DNA of 64,000 bases from Pseudarthrobacter sp. BIM B-2242 (lineage in GTDB: Bacteria; Actinomycetota; Actinomycetes; Actinomycetales; Micrococcaceae). This document shows, in pieces, positions 51,008 to 59,750 of this stretch (the stretch's first letter is position 1; each line of letters begins with the position of its first letter). The translations under genes were made by a program, and so were the position numbers. The stretch spans positions 3,162,001-3,226,000 of the forward strand of contig NZ_CP061721.1 in NCBI RefSeq assembly GCF_014764445.1, written 5' to 3'. The notes under the pieces are model-generated. The model had not been told where the DNA came from and did not search any database. It saw only the letters and a list, made by a program, of their open reading frames with translations.

Positions 51008-51145
51008 CTAGTTGCGTTCGCTCCTTGTGGCGGTCACCCTGACGGCGCGCCGTTTGAGGCGCAGTACCTGGTACATCGCACAGAAAGGAACCAGCAACGT
51101 GAACAGCAGCGCGCAAAGCGCCAGGACATAGTCAATGAGAGCCAC
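51008..51145 (-). CDS. Small membrane protein, 45 aa
   Basis: GTG 51145 with GGAGG 5 nt upstream encodes one membrane helix (DYVLALCALLFTLLVPFCAM) and a basic tail (QVLRLKRRAVRVTATRSERN). It ends 2 bp before the next small membrane protein gene, whose ribosome site AGGAG overlaps its last codons. It is not in most gene calls because of its size. Function unknown. Confidence 0.58.
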   Translation of the reverse strand: MALIDYVLALCALLFTLLVPFCAMYQVLRLKRRAVRVTATRSERN

Positions 51146-51457
51146 AGCGGCCTCCGTTGGTTTAGCAGTGATCCCCCATGCGATCTGGGTCAGGCTAACC
51201 GTTTGTCACAGCCGTTTACAAGTCACGTCAAGGGTTGCGGCCTCCCGAAGCCCGCCTGAACTCCTGCAACGCGGGGTCAGACATGGCCCGATAACCGGCA
51301 TTCCAGGGCCCGAAAGTGACCCTGCGTGCGGGCCGTTATCTTCCCTGCACCGGACCTTTGAGCTTGTAACCGCATTGGAACGATTGCCGCCCCCGTGGAG
51401 CCGCTGGCCACCTTACTATCGGTGAATACGCAGTTGTGTGGTCCGAGGAGGCACCCC
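51146..51457. other. 312-bp intergenic region
   Basis: Divergent promoters of the small membrane protein pair (left) and the lipoprotein gene (right) must lie here. A -10-like TACTAT is at 51414-51419, 39 nt before the lipoprotein ATG, without a clear -35. No further gene or repeat is seen. Confidence 0.4.
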
Positions 51458-52255
51458 ATGAGCAGGCACCGTCCACGTTTAATGTTCCTCCCGGCCGCGT
51501 TGTGCGTGGCCTTCGCCCTCAGCTCGTGCGCCGGGGTCCCCGCACCCGCAGGCACGAAAACCACGGCGCCTTCGGCGTCCACAGCGCCGGCCTCCACAGC
51601 GCCGGCATCTCCGTCCGGCTCCGCGTCCGCCTCCCCCACCGAAACGCCCGACGGCGGCAGCACCGCCGTCGCGCTCTCCACCTTTTCGGGGACCTGGGAG
51701 GACGTGGAGTATTCGTTCGACCACCCGTCCGACTGGACGGTGCGGGACACCACCAAGGACGACCCGCCGCAATCCGGTGCGGTGACGGTCCTGGGACCTG
51801 ACGGCCGGGAGCTCGCGCACCTGACCATCCTGCTGGCGTGGGGCGCGGAGTGCCCGTGCGTGGAGAGGCCCGCGGTGCACTTCGGTGATGTGCCCGGCAA
51901 GACGCCGCTGTCCAAGTCAGGACCCTTCGTGGCCCGGTCCGTGGCCATGGACCTCACGGACTTCCCGCAGGACCGCGCGGACCGTCTGTGGACAAACAAC
52001 GTCCAGGTGGTCACGTCCCTCACCGGAGCGTCGGCCCCGGTGAGCGCCACGCTGGTCCCGCGCCTGATGTACGGACTGGGCCTGGTGGAAACCGGCGTAA
52101 TGGCCGTAACTGAGGTCACGCACCGCACCGTCCTCTTCATTTCCGGCCGCGACTTCGGGACCATGGCGGAAGCCGAGGCCTACGGCGCGTCGGAGGAACA
52201 CCGGCAAATCCAGGAGATGATCGCGTCGTTCCGGGAAGTTAGCGCCAGCGCCTAG
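51458..52255 (+). CDS. Lipoprotein of unknown function
   Basis: Exported lipoprotein of 265 aa. ATG 51458 has GAGGAGG upstream; the open frame to 51395 is not needed. The signal LMFLPAALCVAFALSSC ends in a lipobox LSSC. A Ala/Ser/Thr/Pro-rich linker (about residues 28-65) leads to a folded domain starting FSGTWEDVEYSFDHPSDWTV, with ECPCVERPAVHFGDVP and a helix at the C-terminus (EEHRQIQEMIASFREV). The domain resembles small beta-rich lipoproteins of the PsbP/LpqN type; this is only suggestive. Confidence 0.78.
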   Translation: MSRHRPRLMFLPAALCVAFALSSCAGVPAPAGTKTTAPSASTAPASTAPASPSGSASASPTETPDGGSTAVALSTFSGTWEDVEYSFDHPSDWTVRDTTKDDPPQSGAVTVLGPDGRELAHLTILLAWGAECPCVERPAVHFGDVPGKTPLSKSGPFVARSVAMDLTDFPQDRADRLWTNNVQVVTSLTGASAPVSATLVPRLMYGLGLVETGVMAVTEVTHRTVLFISGRDFGTMAEAEAYGASEEHRQIQEMIASFREVSASA

Positions 52256-52387
52256 CGCCGGGCCCCAACCAACGCGGGGTTAGCGGTTCCGCGAGCCGTT
52301 CCAAAGCACGTGGCCCAGGCGTATCATCCGGGTACGTTGGAGGGCCGGTTTTGCGCCCGCAATGGACCTGCAATGGACGGAGGACCC

Positions 52388-53284
52388 ATGAGTGAGCTCC
52401 ACCACTACGCTCCAAAATTACTCAGACCGGGCTCGCAGCGCACGCTCTTCGTGGCCGCTGCGCTGGGGCTCGCCGTTGGAAGCTCACTGTTTCTCTTCAC
52501 CACCCAGACTGACCGATTTTTCGCTTGGACCATCCAATCGGCGCTGACGGCTGCGTTCCTCGGCGGCTCATACTTATCCGCCGCCGTTCTCTTTCTTATG
52601 GGAGGACGCGAGCGCCTATGGGAGAATGCGCGTGGCGCACTCCCAGGTGTCATCGTCTTTTCTGCGCTGACGTTCGCCGTGACGCTGATACACGCCGACA
52701 AGTTCCATTTCAGCGCGGGCGAGATATTCACAAGCGCGGGCACATGGGTCTGGCTGGTCATTTACGCACTTGTGCCGATTGTCTTGACCCTGGTGTTGAT
52801 CCTCCAAGTACGTTCGCCCGGGAGCGATTCACTGCGCCAGTGGCCACTTGCATCGTGGGCCCGGGCAGTCTTGTGCTCTTTCGCTGCGGCCATGGTTTTT
52901 CTCGGTGTCGTTCTCCTGGTGGCCCCCGGCACCGGAGGACTGCTCTGGCCGTGGGCGTTGACACCGCTGACGGGTCGCGCCGTCGGCGCATGGCTTGTGG
53001 GACTCGGTATCGCCGCCGGGCAGGCAGCTCTCGAGAACGAACTGCGGCGTGTACGCCCCCTGGCTGGCGCCGCCGTGACCTTCGGTGTGCTCCAGTTCAT
53101 CGCATTGTTGCGCTTTCCCAGCGAGTTCGACTGGGGCGGGCTCCGCGGCTGGTTCTACCTCACCTTCCTGGTACTTTTCCTGCTGGTTGGCGCCTACTGC
53201 TGGCTTGCGGGCCGGACCACGGTGGCTTCCGGACCGTCCCGTCACACGCGCCCAGTCAGTGAAGGCTCAAGTGATACGAGATGA
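52388..53284 (+). CDS. Polytopic membrane protein
   Basis: Membrane protein of 298 aa with about eight hydrophobic segments, from TLFVAAALGLAVGSSLFLFT to FYLTFLVLFLLVGAYCWLAG. ATG 52388 (MSELHHYAPK) has GGAGG 4-5 nt upstream. No transporter or enzyme motif is recognised. Its stop overlaps the start of the SRPBCC gene (ATGA), so the two products may act together. Confidence 0.75.
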   Translation: MSELHHYAPKLLRPGSQRTLFVAAALGLAVGSSLFLFTTQTDRFFAWTIQSALTAAFLGGSYLSAAVLFLMGGRERLWENARGALPGVIVFSALTFAVTLIHADKFHFSAGEIFTSAGTWVWLVIYALVPIVLTLVLILQVRSPGSDSLRQWPLASWARAVLCSFAAAMVFLGVVLLVAPGTGGLLWPWALTPLTGRAVGAWLVGLGIAAGQAALENELRRVRPLAGAAVTFGVLQFIALLRFPSEFDWGGLRGWFYLTFLVLFLLVGAYCWLAGRTTVASGPSRHTRPVSEGSSDTR

Positions 53285-53880
53285 CAGCCAAAGACTTCGA
53301 ATTCATTAGCGTCTGGCGGCTTCAGGCAACGATGCCTGAAGTGTTCGACGTCCTCGCCGATGGGCTGTCCATGCCGATCTGGTGGCCCGCCGTGTTCCTC
53401 GACTCCTGCGAACTTGAGCCGGCCGGGGCGAATGGCCTCGGGAGGGTCCTCGACCAGCATGCGAAAGGCTGGCTGCCCTACACACTGCACTGGCAGTCCC
53501 GCCTGGCTGACAAAGAACCGTGCAGCAGACTCACAGTCGAAGCCCGCGGAGACTTCGTGGGCTGGGGACGCTGGACGCTCGCACAGGATGGCGAATGGAC
53601 GGTGGCCACATACGCGTGGAATGTGCAGCTCAACAAACCCGTGCTGCGCCGGTTCACTTCCGTGATGGAGCCGATATTCTCGGCCAATCACAGCTGGGCT
53701 ATGGCGCGCGGGGAGGAAAGCCTTGCCCTCGAAATCGCCCGCTGCCGCGCTACCACGCCGGCTGAGCGGGCGTGCATTCCTGCACCGCCGCCGCCTACAC
53801 CCTCCCTTGGGCCGGCGCTGCTCGCCACAGGCAGTGCAGCCCGCCGGCTCATCCGGCGCCTAGGGCAGCGGGCCTCCTAA
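53281..53880 (+). CDS. SRPBCC family (polyketide cyclase-like) protein
   Basis: Soluble protein of 199 aa with a START-like fold: FISVWRLQATMPEVFDVLAD, MPIWWPAVFLDSC, HWQSRLADKE and the C-terminal helix. A proline-rich segment (PAPPPPTPSLGP) leads to a basic tail (RRLIRRLGQRAS). Coupled by ATGA overlap to the upstream membrane protein gene. Ligand is unknown. Confidence 0.8.
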   Translation: MTAKDFEFISVWRLQATMPEVFDVLADGLSMPIWWPAVFLDSCELEPAGANGLGRVLDQHAKGWLPYTLHWQSRLADKEPCSRLTVEARGDFVGWGRWTLAQDGEWTVATYAWNVQLNKPVLRRFTSVMEPIFSANHSWAMARGEESLALEIARCRATTPAERACIPAPPPPTPSLGPALLATGSAARRLIRRLGQRAS

Positions 53881-53900
53881 GGAGACCTATGGCAACGCTG

Positions 53901-54716
53901 TCAGTGGAGGGGGCGCGTCTCCTGCAGGCGCTTGATGAACCAGCGCGACTGCTCCGGGCCGTAGGGCAGAACCGGGATGGCCTTGGTGGCGTCGGAGGGG
54001 GCTTCGCGGATGGACAGCTGGGCCTGGCGGACTGCGGTGGTCATGGTGTTGGCCATGGTCTTGACGAACTGGTCAGTGCAGGGCTCGCCGTGGCCGGGGA
54101 TGAGGAATTCGTAGCGGTGGCGCAGCGCGGAGATGTGGCGCAGGCTGTCGGCCCAGTCCTCCGGGTAGGAGTCCTCGAAGGACGGGTGCGCGCCCTGCTC
54201 CACGAGGTCACCCACGAACAGGGTGGAGGGGGTGCCCACCAGGAGGTCGCCGTCGGTGTGGCCGCGGCCCAGGTAAAACAGGGTGACGGTGATCCCGCCG
54301 AGGTCCACCAGCACGGGCTGGTCGCGGACGATCGCGTTGGGCACCACCAGGTCCACGTTCTCGCCCTCGCCGGTGGACATTTCCGGCTCCAGCGTGCCCA
54401 CGAAGCGGCGCTGCAGGTCACCGTGGGTGTCGATTTCGCGGGCGCAGTTTTCGTGCGCCCAGAACTCGGTGGCGCCGTCGGATGCGAACACGGCGTTGCC
54501 GAAGAAGTGGTCGTAATGCGCGTGCGTGTTGACCACCACGATGGGCAGGTCCGTCTTCTCCCGCACAGCGTCCAGAATCTCGCGCCCCTGCCGCGGTCCG
54601 CATCCGGTATCAACCACCATGGCACGCTCGGAACCAACAATCAGGCCGGTATTCAGCAGCGAACCTTCGGTCACCAGCACGTAATTGTCCGCGCCGACTT
54701 CGAGCCATTCTGACAT
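53901..54716 (-). CDS. MBL fold metallo-hydrolase
   Basis: Metallo-beta-lactamase-fold enzyme of 271 aa. The metal-binding motif is NTHAHYDHFFGN (HxHxDH variant), followed by GHTDGD and FLIPGHGEP, all in the usual order. The start is ATG 54716 (MSEWLEVGADNY), with GGAGG plus GGAG upstream; the frame extension to 54869 has no such signal. Likely a hydrolase of lactones, thioesters or nucleotide esters; the substrate is not determined. Confidence 0.9.
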   Translation of the reverse strand: MSEWLEVGADNYVLVTEGSLLNTGLIVGSERAMVVDTGCGPRQGREILDAVREKTDLPIVVVNTHAHYDHFFGNAVFASDGATEFWAHENCAREIDTHGDLQRRFVGTLEPEMSTGEGENVDLVVPNAIVRDQPVLVDLGGITVTLFYLGRGHTDGDLLVGTPSTLFVGDLVEQGAHPSFEDSYPEDWADSLRHISALRHRYEFLIPGHGEPCTDQFVKTMANTMTTAVRQAQLSIREAPSDATKAIPVLPYGPEQSRWFIKRLQETRPLH

Positions 54717-54978
54717 TTTTACTCCGTACCTCCGGAAAGCACTTGTGTTCTTCTTGGCCTCGATTCTACCCACGGAGCCGGCGAGCTTCCGGGAGGCGCT
54801 GCAGGCGCTGAACGCCCGACGGCGGCATTCCGCCGTGTGCGGCTGTCCAGCTTCGGGGCACGCAGCCATGCCCGGGTAGCCCGGCTGACGCGGTGGGCAG
54901 TGCTCCCCATCGCGGCCCGCTCACGAAACCCGGCATGATGGTAGTTGCACTTCTCGCGCCAAATATTGGGGGAACCAC

Positions 54979-55815
54979 GTGACCAACAACCAGCAGCCCG
55001 GCCAGCCGCCCTACACCCAGCAGGAGTGGCCGCAGCAGGGCCAGGCCCCGTACGGCAACGAGGGTGGTCAGTACGGCCCAGGCAGCTCCTTTATGCAGGC
55101 CCCGCCTAAGAAGGGCATGCCGGTGTGGGGCTGGGTAGCAGGCGGTGCGGGCGTTGTGGCTGTCCTCGCCGTGGCCGGAGTCATGGCCTTCAATGGCTTG
55201 GCGGGCAGCAATCAGGCGGACCCCGTGCCCGTGCTCAAAGCCAGCGAATCCGCGGCGCCGGAAGAATCTGCTGCGTCCGAGGAGCTGGCGGAGTCCGGGG
55301 ACACGAGGTCCTCATCCGTATATACCTTTGACGATGCCGGCTTCACCAGCGCCCCCGTATGGTCCATCAAGGAACCCCAGGGCTGGACCAAGGAACAGGT
55401 CAGCGAAGGAACCGTCAACTACCGGAACTCCAGCCTGCAGTGCACCTTCACCACGTACCAGGCAACCCTGGAGCCCACCGGCGAAACCGACGATGAGGCC
55501 AGCACAAAACGGATCCTGGCCTCGGAGATCGAGGGCGTCAAAACCTCGTTGGGTAAGCCGGTTGAGCTGGTCGACGACACCCGGTCGCTCTACGTCAAGC
55601 TGCGCGACGACGGCCGGGAAATCGAAATGCAGCAGGCAGAACTCCGCTTCAAGAACGACAGCGATGCCGACGTTGTCTACCGGCTGGCCGTGCGCACAAC
55701 TACCAGCAGCAACGGGCTGATGGAACTGGCGCTGGCGTGCCCCGCCGGCATGGACTATGACTACGGGCTCTGGCTGGAACTGGCCGAGCGGGTCAGCATG
55801 GTGGAGGCGCCGTAG
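54979..55815 (+). CDS. Membrane-anchored protein with Gln/Pro-rich N-terminus (DUF4245-like)
   Basis: Protein of 278 aa from GTG 54979 with GGGGGAA upstream. The N-terminal ~45 residues are Gln/Pro/Gly-rich (QPPYTQQEWPQQGQAPYG), then one membrane segment MPVWGWVAGGAGVVAVLAVA, then a Ser/Ala/Glu linker and a folded extracellular domain with two cysteines (NSSLQCTFTTY; LALACPAGMDYD). The overall layout resembles DUF4245 and DUF4352-like anchored proteins of actinobacteria; this assignment is tentative. Confidence 0.72.
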   Translation: MTNNQQPGQPPYTQQEWPQQGQAPYGNEGGQYGPGSSFMQAPPKKGMPVWGWVAGGAGVVAVLAVAGVMAFNGLAGSNQADPVPVLKASESAAPEESAASEELAESGDTRSSSVYTFDDAGFTSAPVWSIKEPQGWTKEQVSEGTVNYRNSSLQCTFTTYQATLEPTGETDDEASTKRILASEIEGVKTSLGKPVELVDDTRSLYVKLRDDGREIEMQQAELRFKNDSDADVVYRLAVRTTTSSNGLMELALACPAGMDYDYGLWLELAERVSMVEAP

Positions 55816-55832
55816 CTCCCCAGCAACAAGCC

Positions 55833-55896
55833 AATGAGCGGCACAGGCCATGACGGCCTGGGCCGCTCATTCAGTTCCTGGGCCGCTCATTCAGTT
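55833..55896. terminator. Hairpin with a tandemly duplicated arm between convergent genes
   Basis: AATGAGCGGC (55833-55842) pairs with GCCGCTCATT (55862-55871) around an inner GGCC/GGCC stem. The block CCTGGGCCGCTCATTCAGTT is then repeated exactly in tandem (55857-55876, 55877-55896). The second copy overlaps the end of the SGNH hydrolase gene. Confidence 0.65.
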
Positions 55897-56714
55897 AACG
55901 TGGCCCACGCTTCCAAAAACTTCCCGGCCATGTGGGCGTAGCCGGCGGTGTTGGGGTGCGCGCCGTCAGCATCGAACCCGGGGCTGTTCGCGGCCGTGAA
56001 CCAGCCGGCCTCGTACGCATCGATAAACGGGGCGCTGGCGGCCTCGGCGCCCGCACGGACCGCGGTGTTCGCGCTGCTGAGCTCTTCGGCGAGGGGCTGC
56101 GGGGCGGAGGGCCCCAGGACCACCACCTGGACGCCGGGCCACAGCCTGCGGGCCGTCTCGATGGTCTGCGTGGTGGCGGTTTTCAGCTCATCGGGGTTGT
56201 TGAGGAAGGCGTCGTTCTGCCCGCCCTGAAGGATGAGGAGGTTGGGGACGAAGCGCGGATCTTCGGCGATTTCCCGCAGCCGGACTTCGTACTCAAGGCC
56301 CCGGTCATCCTGCGGTCCACCGCCCCAGGCGAACCCCGTTCCGGGAACGCCGTCGATGTTCGTGGGATAGCCGAGCGAGTCGGCAACCACGTACGCCCAC
56401 CCCTGGTCCTCCCGGGTCGCCCCCATACCGGCCGTGTAGGAGTCACCAAGAATCAGGAGGACGGGCTGGGCGGGAAGCTCGATTCCCAGCCGCTGCGCCG
56501 TTGCGGACGCCGAGGGGGTGGCGGTTGCCGTGGCCGTCGGTGCCGGGGCCGACGTCGCAGAACCGGTTGGTGTTGCGGCCGGAAGGGTCGCCGACAGGGC
56601 GCCTGTCGGTTCCTCCGGAGCCCGCGGGTTGGTCAGGGCGATCCCGGCAACGCCGAAAGCGACGACGGCCAGCAGAAAAAGCGCGCCGTACTTGATCCAT
56701 TCCTGCTTGGTCAC
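55887..56714 (-). CDS. Secreted SGNH/GDSL hydrolase
   Basis: Exported or membrane-anchored esterase of 275 aa. GTG 56714 (MTKQEWIKYG) has GGGGGC 6 nt upstream; a GTG at 56747 is the alternative. After a membrane segment (GALFLLAVVAFGVAGIAL) and a Thr/Ala/Pro linker comes the catalytic domain: block I LLILGDSYTAGMG (Ser), block III GGQNDAF (Asn) and block V DGAHPNTAGY (Asp-x-x-His). The last residues are encoded in the duplicated terminator repeat. Substrate could be a cell-wall acetyl ester or lipid. Confidence 0.88.
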   Translation of the reverse strand: MTKQEWIKYGALFLLAVVAFGVAGIALTNPRAPEEPTGALSATLPAATPTGSATSAPAPTATATATPSASATAQRLGIELPAQPVLLILGDSYTAGMGATREDQGWAYVVADSLGYPTNIDGVPGTGFAWGGGPQDDRGLEYEVRLREIAEDPRFVPNLLILQGGQNDAFLNNPDELKTATTQTIETARRLWPGVQVVVLGPSAPQPLAEELSSANTAVRAGAEAASAPFIDAYEAGWFTAANSPGFDADGAHPNTAGYAHMAGKFLEAWATLTE

Positions 56715-56815
56715 GTTGAAGCCCCCACGGTTTCTTATCACCGGCACATCTTACCGTCGCCCGGCGTTTGAGCCCGGGTCTAGGCTGGGTGCTGAACCGA
56801 CAGAGAGCGATTTGC

Positions 56816-58048
56816 ATGAGCAGCCACCACACGGTCCTGGCCGGCCTCGAGGCCGAACTCCCTTGGGTCCGGGACGTCTACCAGGACCTTCACCGGCACC
56901 CGGAGCTCAGCCTCGAAGAGCACCGGACCTCCCAACTCGTCGCGGAGAAACTCGCCACGTTCGGTTACGAGGTCACGCATCTGGGAGGTACCGGCGTCGT
57001 CGGCGTCCTGCCCAACGGCGAAGGCCCCACGGTCCTGGCGCGCGCGGACATGGACGCGCTGCCCGTCACCGAGGCCACCGGCCTCGGGTATTCCTCCACA
57101 GTGGCCGGCGTGATGCATGCGTGCGGGCACGATGTGCACGTCAGCACGCTGCTGGGCGCCGCGAAGCTGATGGCGGACGGCCGCGCCGCCTGGTCCGGGA
57201 CGTACATTGCGCTGTTCCAGCCGGCCGAGGAGGTGGGCGTGGGGTCCCAGGCAATGGTCGACGACGGCCTGGTCACCACGGTGCCGCGGCCCGACGTCGC
57301 CCTCGCCCAACATGCGATGCCGATTGCCGCCGGCACGGTGGCCACCGCGGCGGGACCGGTGCTGTCCGCCGGGGATTCGCTCCGGATTACGGTGTTCGGG
57401 AAGGGCGCACACGGGTCGATGCCGCACATGGCGGTGGACCCGGTGGTGCTGGCATCCTCGATTGTGCTCAGGCTGCAGACCGTGGTCTCGCGGGAAACGA
57501 AACCCGGGGACTTCGCCGTGGTCACGGTGGGGGCACTGAACGCCGGGACAAAGTCGAACATCATCCCGGACCGCGCCACACTGCTGCTGAACATCCGCAC
57601 GTACGACAACCAGGTGCGGACTGCAGTGCTCGCGGCCATCGAGCGGATCGTCCGGGGCGAGTGCGTCACCGCGGGGTCGCCGCAGGAGCCCAAGTTCGAG
57701 TACTACGACCAGTTCCCGCTGACCAGCAACGATGAGGCCGTGACCGCTAAAGTCACCGACGCGTTCACCGCCCACTTCGGCAGCGACGCCGTCCATAGCG
57801 CTACAAGACAGACCGCGTCCGAGGACTTCAGCCGCATCCCGGACGCGTTCGGCGTCCCCTACACGTTCTGGATGATCGGCGGCGCGGACCCCGAAACGTA
57901 CCGGGCCGCCGTCGCGAACGGAACGTTAAGAAGGGACGTACCGGCCAACCACTCCCCCTTCTTCGCGCCCGTCATGGATCCGACGCTGGAAGTGGGGGTC
58001 AGGGCGCAGGTGGTGGCGGCCCTGACTTATCTGGGAGGTTCCGCGTAG
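56816..58048 (+). CDS. M20 family amidohydrolase
   Basis: Zinc-dependent amidohydrolase/peptidase of the M20D branch (410 aa). Motifs: RDVYQDLHRHPELSLEEHRT at the N-terminus, ARADMDALPVTE, GVMHACGHDVH with metal ligands, FQPAEEVGVGSQAMV (catalytic Glu pair) and SEDFSRIP. The dimerisation domain lies in the middle (ITVFGKGAHGSMPHMAVDPV). Start ATG 56816 (MSSHHTVL); the frame opens 16 codons earlier. Substrates in this branch are N-acyl amino acids or indole-acetyl amino acids; not resolved. Confidence 0.93.
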   Translation: MSSHHTVLAGLEAELPWVRDVYQDLHRHPELSLEEHRTSQLVAEKLATFGYEVTHLGGTGVVGVLPNGEGPTVLARADMDALPVTEATGLGYSSTVAGVMHACGHDVHVSTLLGAAKLMADGRAAWSGTYIALFQPAEEVGVGSQAMVDDGLVTTVPRPDVALAQHAMPIAAGTVATAAGPVLSAGDSLRITVFGKGAHGSMPHMAVDPVVLASSIVLRLQTVVSRETKPGDFAVVTVGALNAGTKSNIIPDRATLLLNIRTYDNQVRTAVLAAIERIVRGECVTAGSPQEPKFEYYDQFPLTSNDEAVTAKVTDAFTAHFGSDAVHSATRQTASEDFSRIPDAFGVPYTFWMIGGADPETYRAAVANGTLRRDVPANHSPFFAPVMDPTLEVGVRAQVVAALTYLGGSA

Positions 58049-58051
58049 AGG

Positions 58052-58339
58052 TCAGTCGGCCGCGTCCCTGTTCCACTGCAGGTCCCGCTGTTCAGCAGGC
58101 ACCACCTGCCGCGACGCGGAACACGCATCGCATTGGCCCACAAACTGGTGAGGGCAATTCATGGGATCCAGGTTGTCACCGGTTGCCAGTCTGATTCGCA
58201 TAGTGTCCTGCGTTTCCGCCCCTGCCGCGATGGCCGGGCTGTACTCGGTCCAGGTAATGGAGCCGGCGGCGACCGTTGTGGGCATCAACCCTGATGCCGC
58301 CGGCTCCATAAGTACATCGAATGTACGGGCTACGTGCAC
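58052..58339 (-). CDS. Hypothetical protein
   Basis: Weakly supported frame of up to 123 aa (to 58423); the shorter version from GTG 58339 gives 95 aa and avoids overlap with the 52-aa frame upstream. Contains AAGAETQDTMRIRLATGDNL and a cysteine-rich end (NCPHQFVGQCDAC). Its third-position GC is higher than that of the antisense frame. No ribosome site is clear and no family is recognised. Confidence 0.35.
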   Translation of the reverse strand: MHVARTFDVLMEPAASGLMPTTVAAGSITWTEYSPAIAAGAETQDTMRIRLATGDNLDPMNCPHQFVGQCDACSASRQVVPAEQRDLQWNRDAAD

Positions 58340-58370
58340 GAGTACGAGGTACTTGATTTCTTGGCCATCA

Positions 58371-58529
58371 CTACGGGTCAGGGCGCCGCTCGTGGACCGT
58401 CCAACCGAGCACGTATCGTGCATGCGCCACGATGTCTTCCTGATCTAGACGGGACAGTTCCGGGTTCGGATCGTCCCCCACAATGTTGGCCGCCACGAAT
58501 CGGCGGACTGCTTCAGCCAGGCGCTTCAT
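58371..58529 (-). CDS. Hypothetical protein, 52 aa
   Basis: ATG 58529 to TAG 58371 encodes MKRLAEAVRRFVAANIVGDD followed by PNPELSRLDQEDIVAHARYV and a short tail. The amphipathic helices and codon usage look genuine, and it is on the same strand as the following hypothetical gene. There is no obvious ribosome site. Not recognised. Confidence 0.45.
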   Translation of the reverse strand: MKRLAEAVRRFVAANIVGDDPNPELSRLDQEDIVAHARYVLGWTVHERRPDP

Positions 58530-58737
58530 TCAGCGACCGTAGGACGCGGCGTGGCCGCACCAACAGCGTAGGCAGTACCCGTTTGCCGGACCCCGGCTAC
58601 CTGCCTCCTGGCCGGGAAATAAGTGCAGGAACTTTTGCGCAAAGAACTCATGGCGGCGACGTTTGGAGCTGTAACGCCGCAGTAACGCGTCCCCCGAATG
58701 CTTGAGCGTGCACATCCATAAAAGGAAAGGTGACACG

Positions 58738-58977
58738 ATGAGCGGACTTCGGAGCGAATGGACGCCGCAGCAAGTGCAGGAGAACCTCGGCGAAGCCAGC
58801 GAGAACCTGCCTGAAGCACGGACTACCGACAGGTTTCCGGTAACAGGCACAGCGAGTGGCATGGACTTGCGCGAAGGCGAGGATCTGGACGAGGAGTACG
58901 CGGCCGCAGCAGGTCCAGGCAGCGACCTGATGCCCCCGGACCCGCCACGGCGCCCCACGGATCAGGAGGCCCGGTGA
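58738..58977 (+). CDS. Small acidic hypothetical protein
   Basis: Protein of 79 aa from ATG 58738 with AAAGGAAAGGTG upstream. Hydrophilic and acidic: MSGLRSEWTPQQVQENLGEA, then ENLPEARTTDRFPVTG, then DLREGEDLDEEYAAAAGPG and a proline-rich end. Its stop overlaps the DUF1036 start (GTGATG), so both are co-translated. No known family; looks largely unstructured. Confidence 0.6.
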   Translation: MSGLRSEWTPQQVQENLGEASENLPEARTTDRFPVTGTASGMDLREGEDLDEEYAAAAGPGSDLMPPDPPRRPTDQEAR

Positions 58978-59324
58978 TGGGCCTCTACTTCAAGAACGGC
59001 ACCGGGGACACCCTCTTCGTGGCCTACGCCTACCACTCTCCCGGTTGCGAGGGCGGCACGGACTGGTCCAAGAAGGGCTGGTACCGCATCGGGCCCGGTG
59101 GCACCGTGAAGGTCTACAGCGGGTGGGCGGGGCCCGGGAAGTACTTCGTCTTCGCCGAGAACGAGTCCCGCACCAGGAGCTGGTCCGGCCCGTTCTTCAC
59201 GCAACTGCCCTCAAATGCCTTCGACTGGTGCTGGCAAACCGGGAGCAGCAACAGCCGCACGCTAGGTCTGGCCAAATTCGAGGTGGGCTGGGGAATCCTG
59301 GACCACACCGTCCGTTTGGCTTGA
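58977..59324 (+). CDS. DUF1036 family protein
   Basis: Protein of 115 aa of the DUF1036 type: GLYFKNGTGDTLFVAYAYHS, PGCEGGTDWSKKGWYRIGPG, TVKVYSGWAGPGKYFVFAEN and SWSGPFFTQ. Aromatic and glycine-rich beta structure with cysteines at PGCEGG and FDWCW. The start is ATG 58977 (a GTG at 58974 also fits), overlapping the previous stop. Family members are small, often secreted or surface-associated, of unknown function; no signal peptide is visible here. Confidence 0.8.
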   Translation: MGLYFKNGTGDTLFVAYAYHSPGCEGGTDWSKKGWYRIGPGGTVKVYSGWAGPGKYFVFAENESRTRSWSGPFFTQLPSNAFDWCWQTGSSNSRTLGLAKFEVGWGILDHTVRLA

Positions 59325-59403
59325 ACCCTGGTCCGGCATACCCGTAACGCGCAAGTAACGGGGTGCGACCTACTCTTCAAATCCATGCCCAAGGAGGCCA
59401 TAA

Positions 59404-59745
59404 ATGAACGAAGCATCCCTTCCCCAGGACCCTGTGCCTTGGAAAAACGTAGAACAGAGCATCCTCCGTGCGCTCGCCACGGGCGGCGTTAGCGACGAAC
59501 TGGCACGAGGACTTCTGGAAGATCTATCGGGCTTGGACGTCATCAGGTCCTACCCGATAAAGCCATTCCCCTATGGCATCATCAATCCGGACGGTATAGC
59601 TGTTCAGATCGTCCTTGACCGGGACGGCGTACGGAAGTTGGGCGAGAGCCTTATCGATATTGGGCGCCTCGACAGGTTCGAGTACTTTCCTTACGGGATC
59701 ATCGACCCACAAATTTTCGTTGGACGCGCCGAGTTCCGGTTCTGA
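59404..59745 (+). CDS. FPYGII-repeat protein, candidate RiPP-type precursor or substrate of the adjacent radical SAM enzyme
   Basis: Protein of 113 aa with a strong ribosome site AAGGAGG 7-8 nt before ATG 59404. The first ~48 residues are helical and leader-like (NVEQSILRALATGGVSDELA, GLLEDLSGLDVIRSY). Then two near-identical motifs appear 40 residues apart: PFPYGIINPDG (FPYGII at 55-60) and YFPYGIIDPQ (FPYGII at 95-100), the second close to the C-terminus (IFVGRAEFRF). It is followed after 5 bp by a radical SAM gene. The layout of leader plus repeated core next to a single modifying enzyme is typical of ribosomally made, modified peptides, but no named precursor family is recognised and the length is unusually large. 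Confidence 0.65.
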   Translation: MNEASLPQDPVPWKNVEQSILRALATGGVSDELARGLLEDLSGLDVIRSYPIKPFPYGIINPDGIAVQIVLDRDGVRKLGESLIDIGRLDRFEYFPYGIIDPQIFVGRAEFRF

Positions 59746-59750
59746 CCAGC

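Noticed and set aside
58161..58448. 95-codon plus-strand frame (MGSRLSPVASLIRIVS...)
   Set aside because: Lower third-position GC than the opposite frame and no ribosome site.
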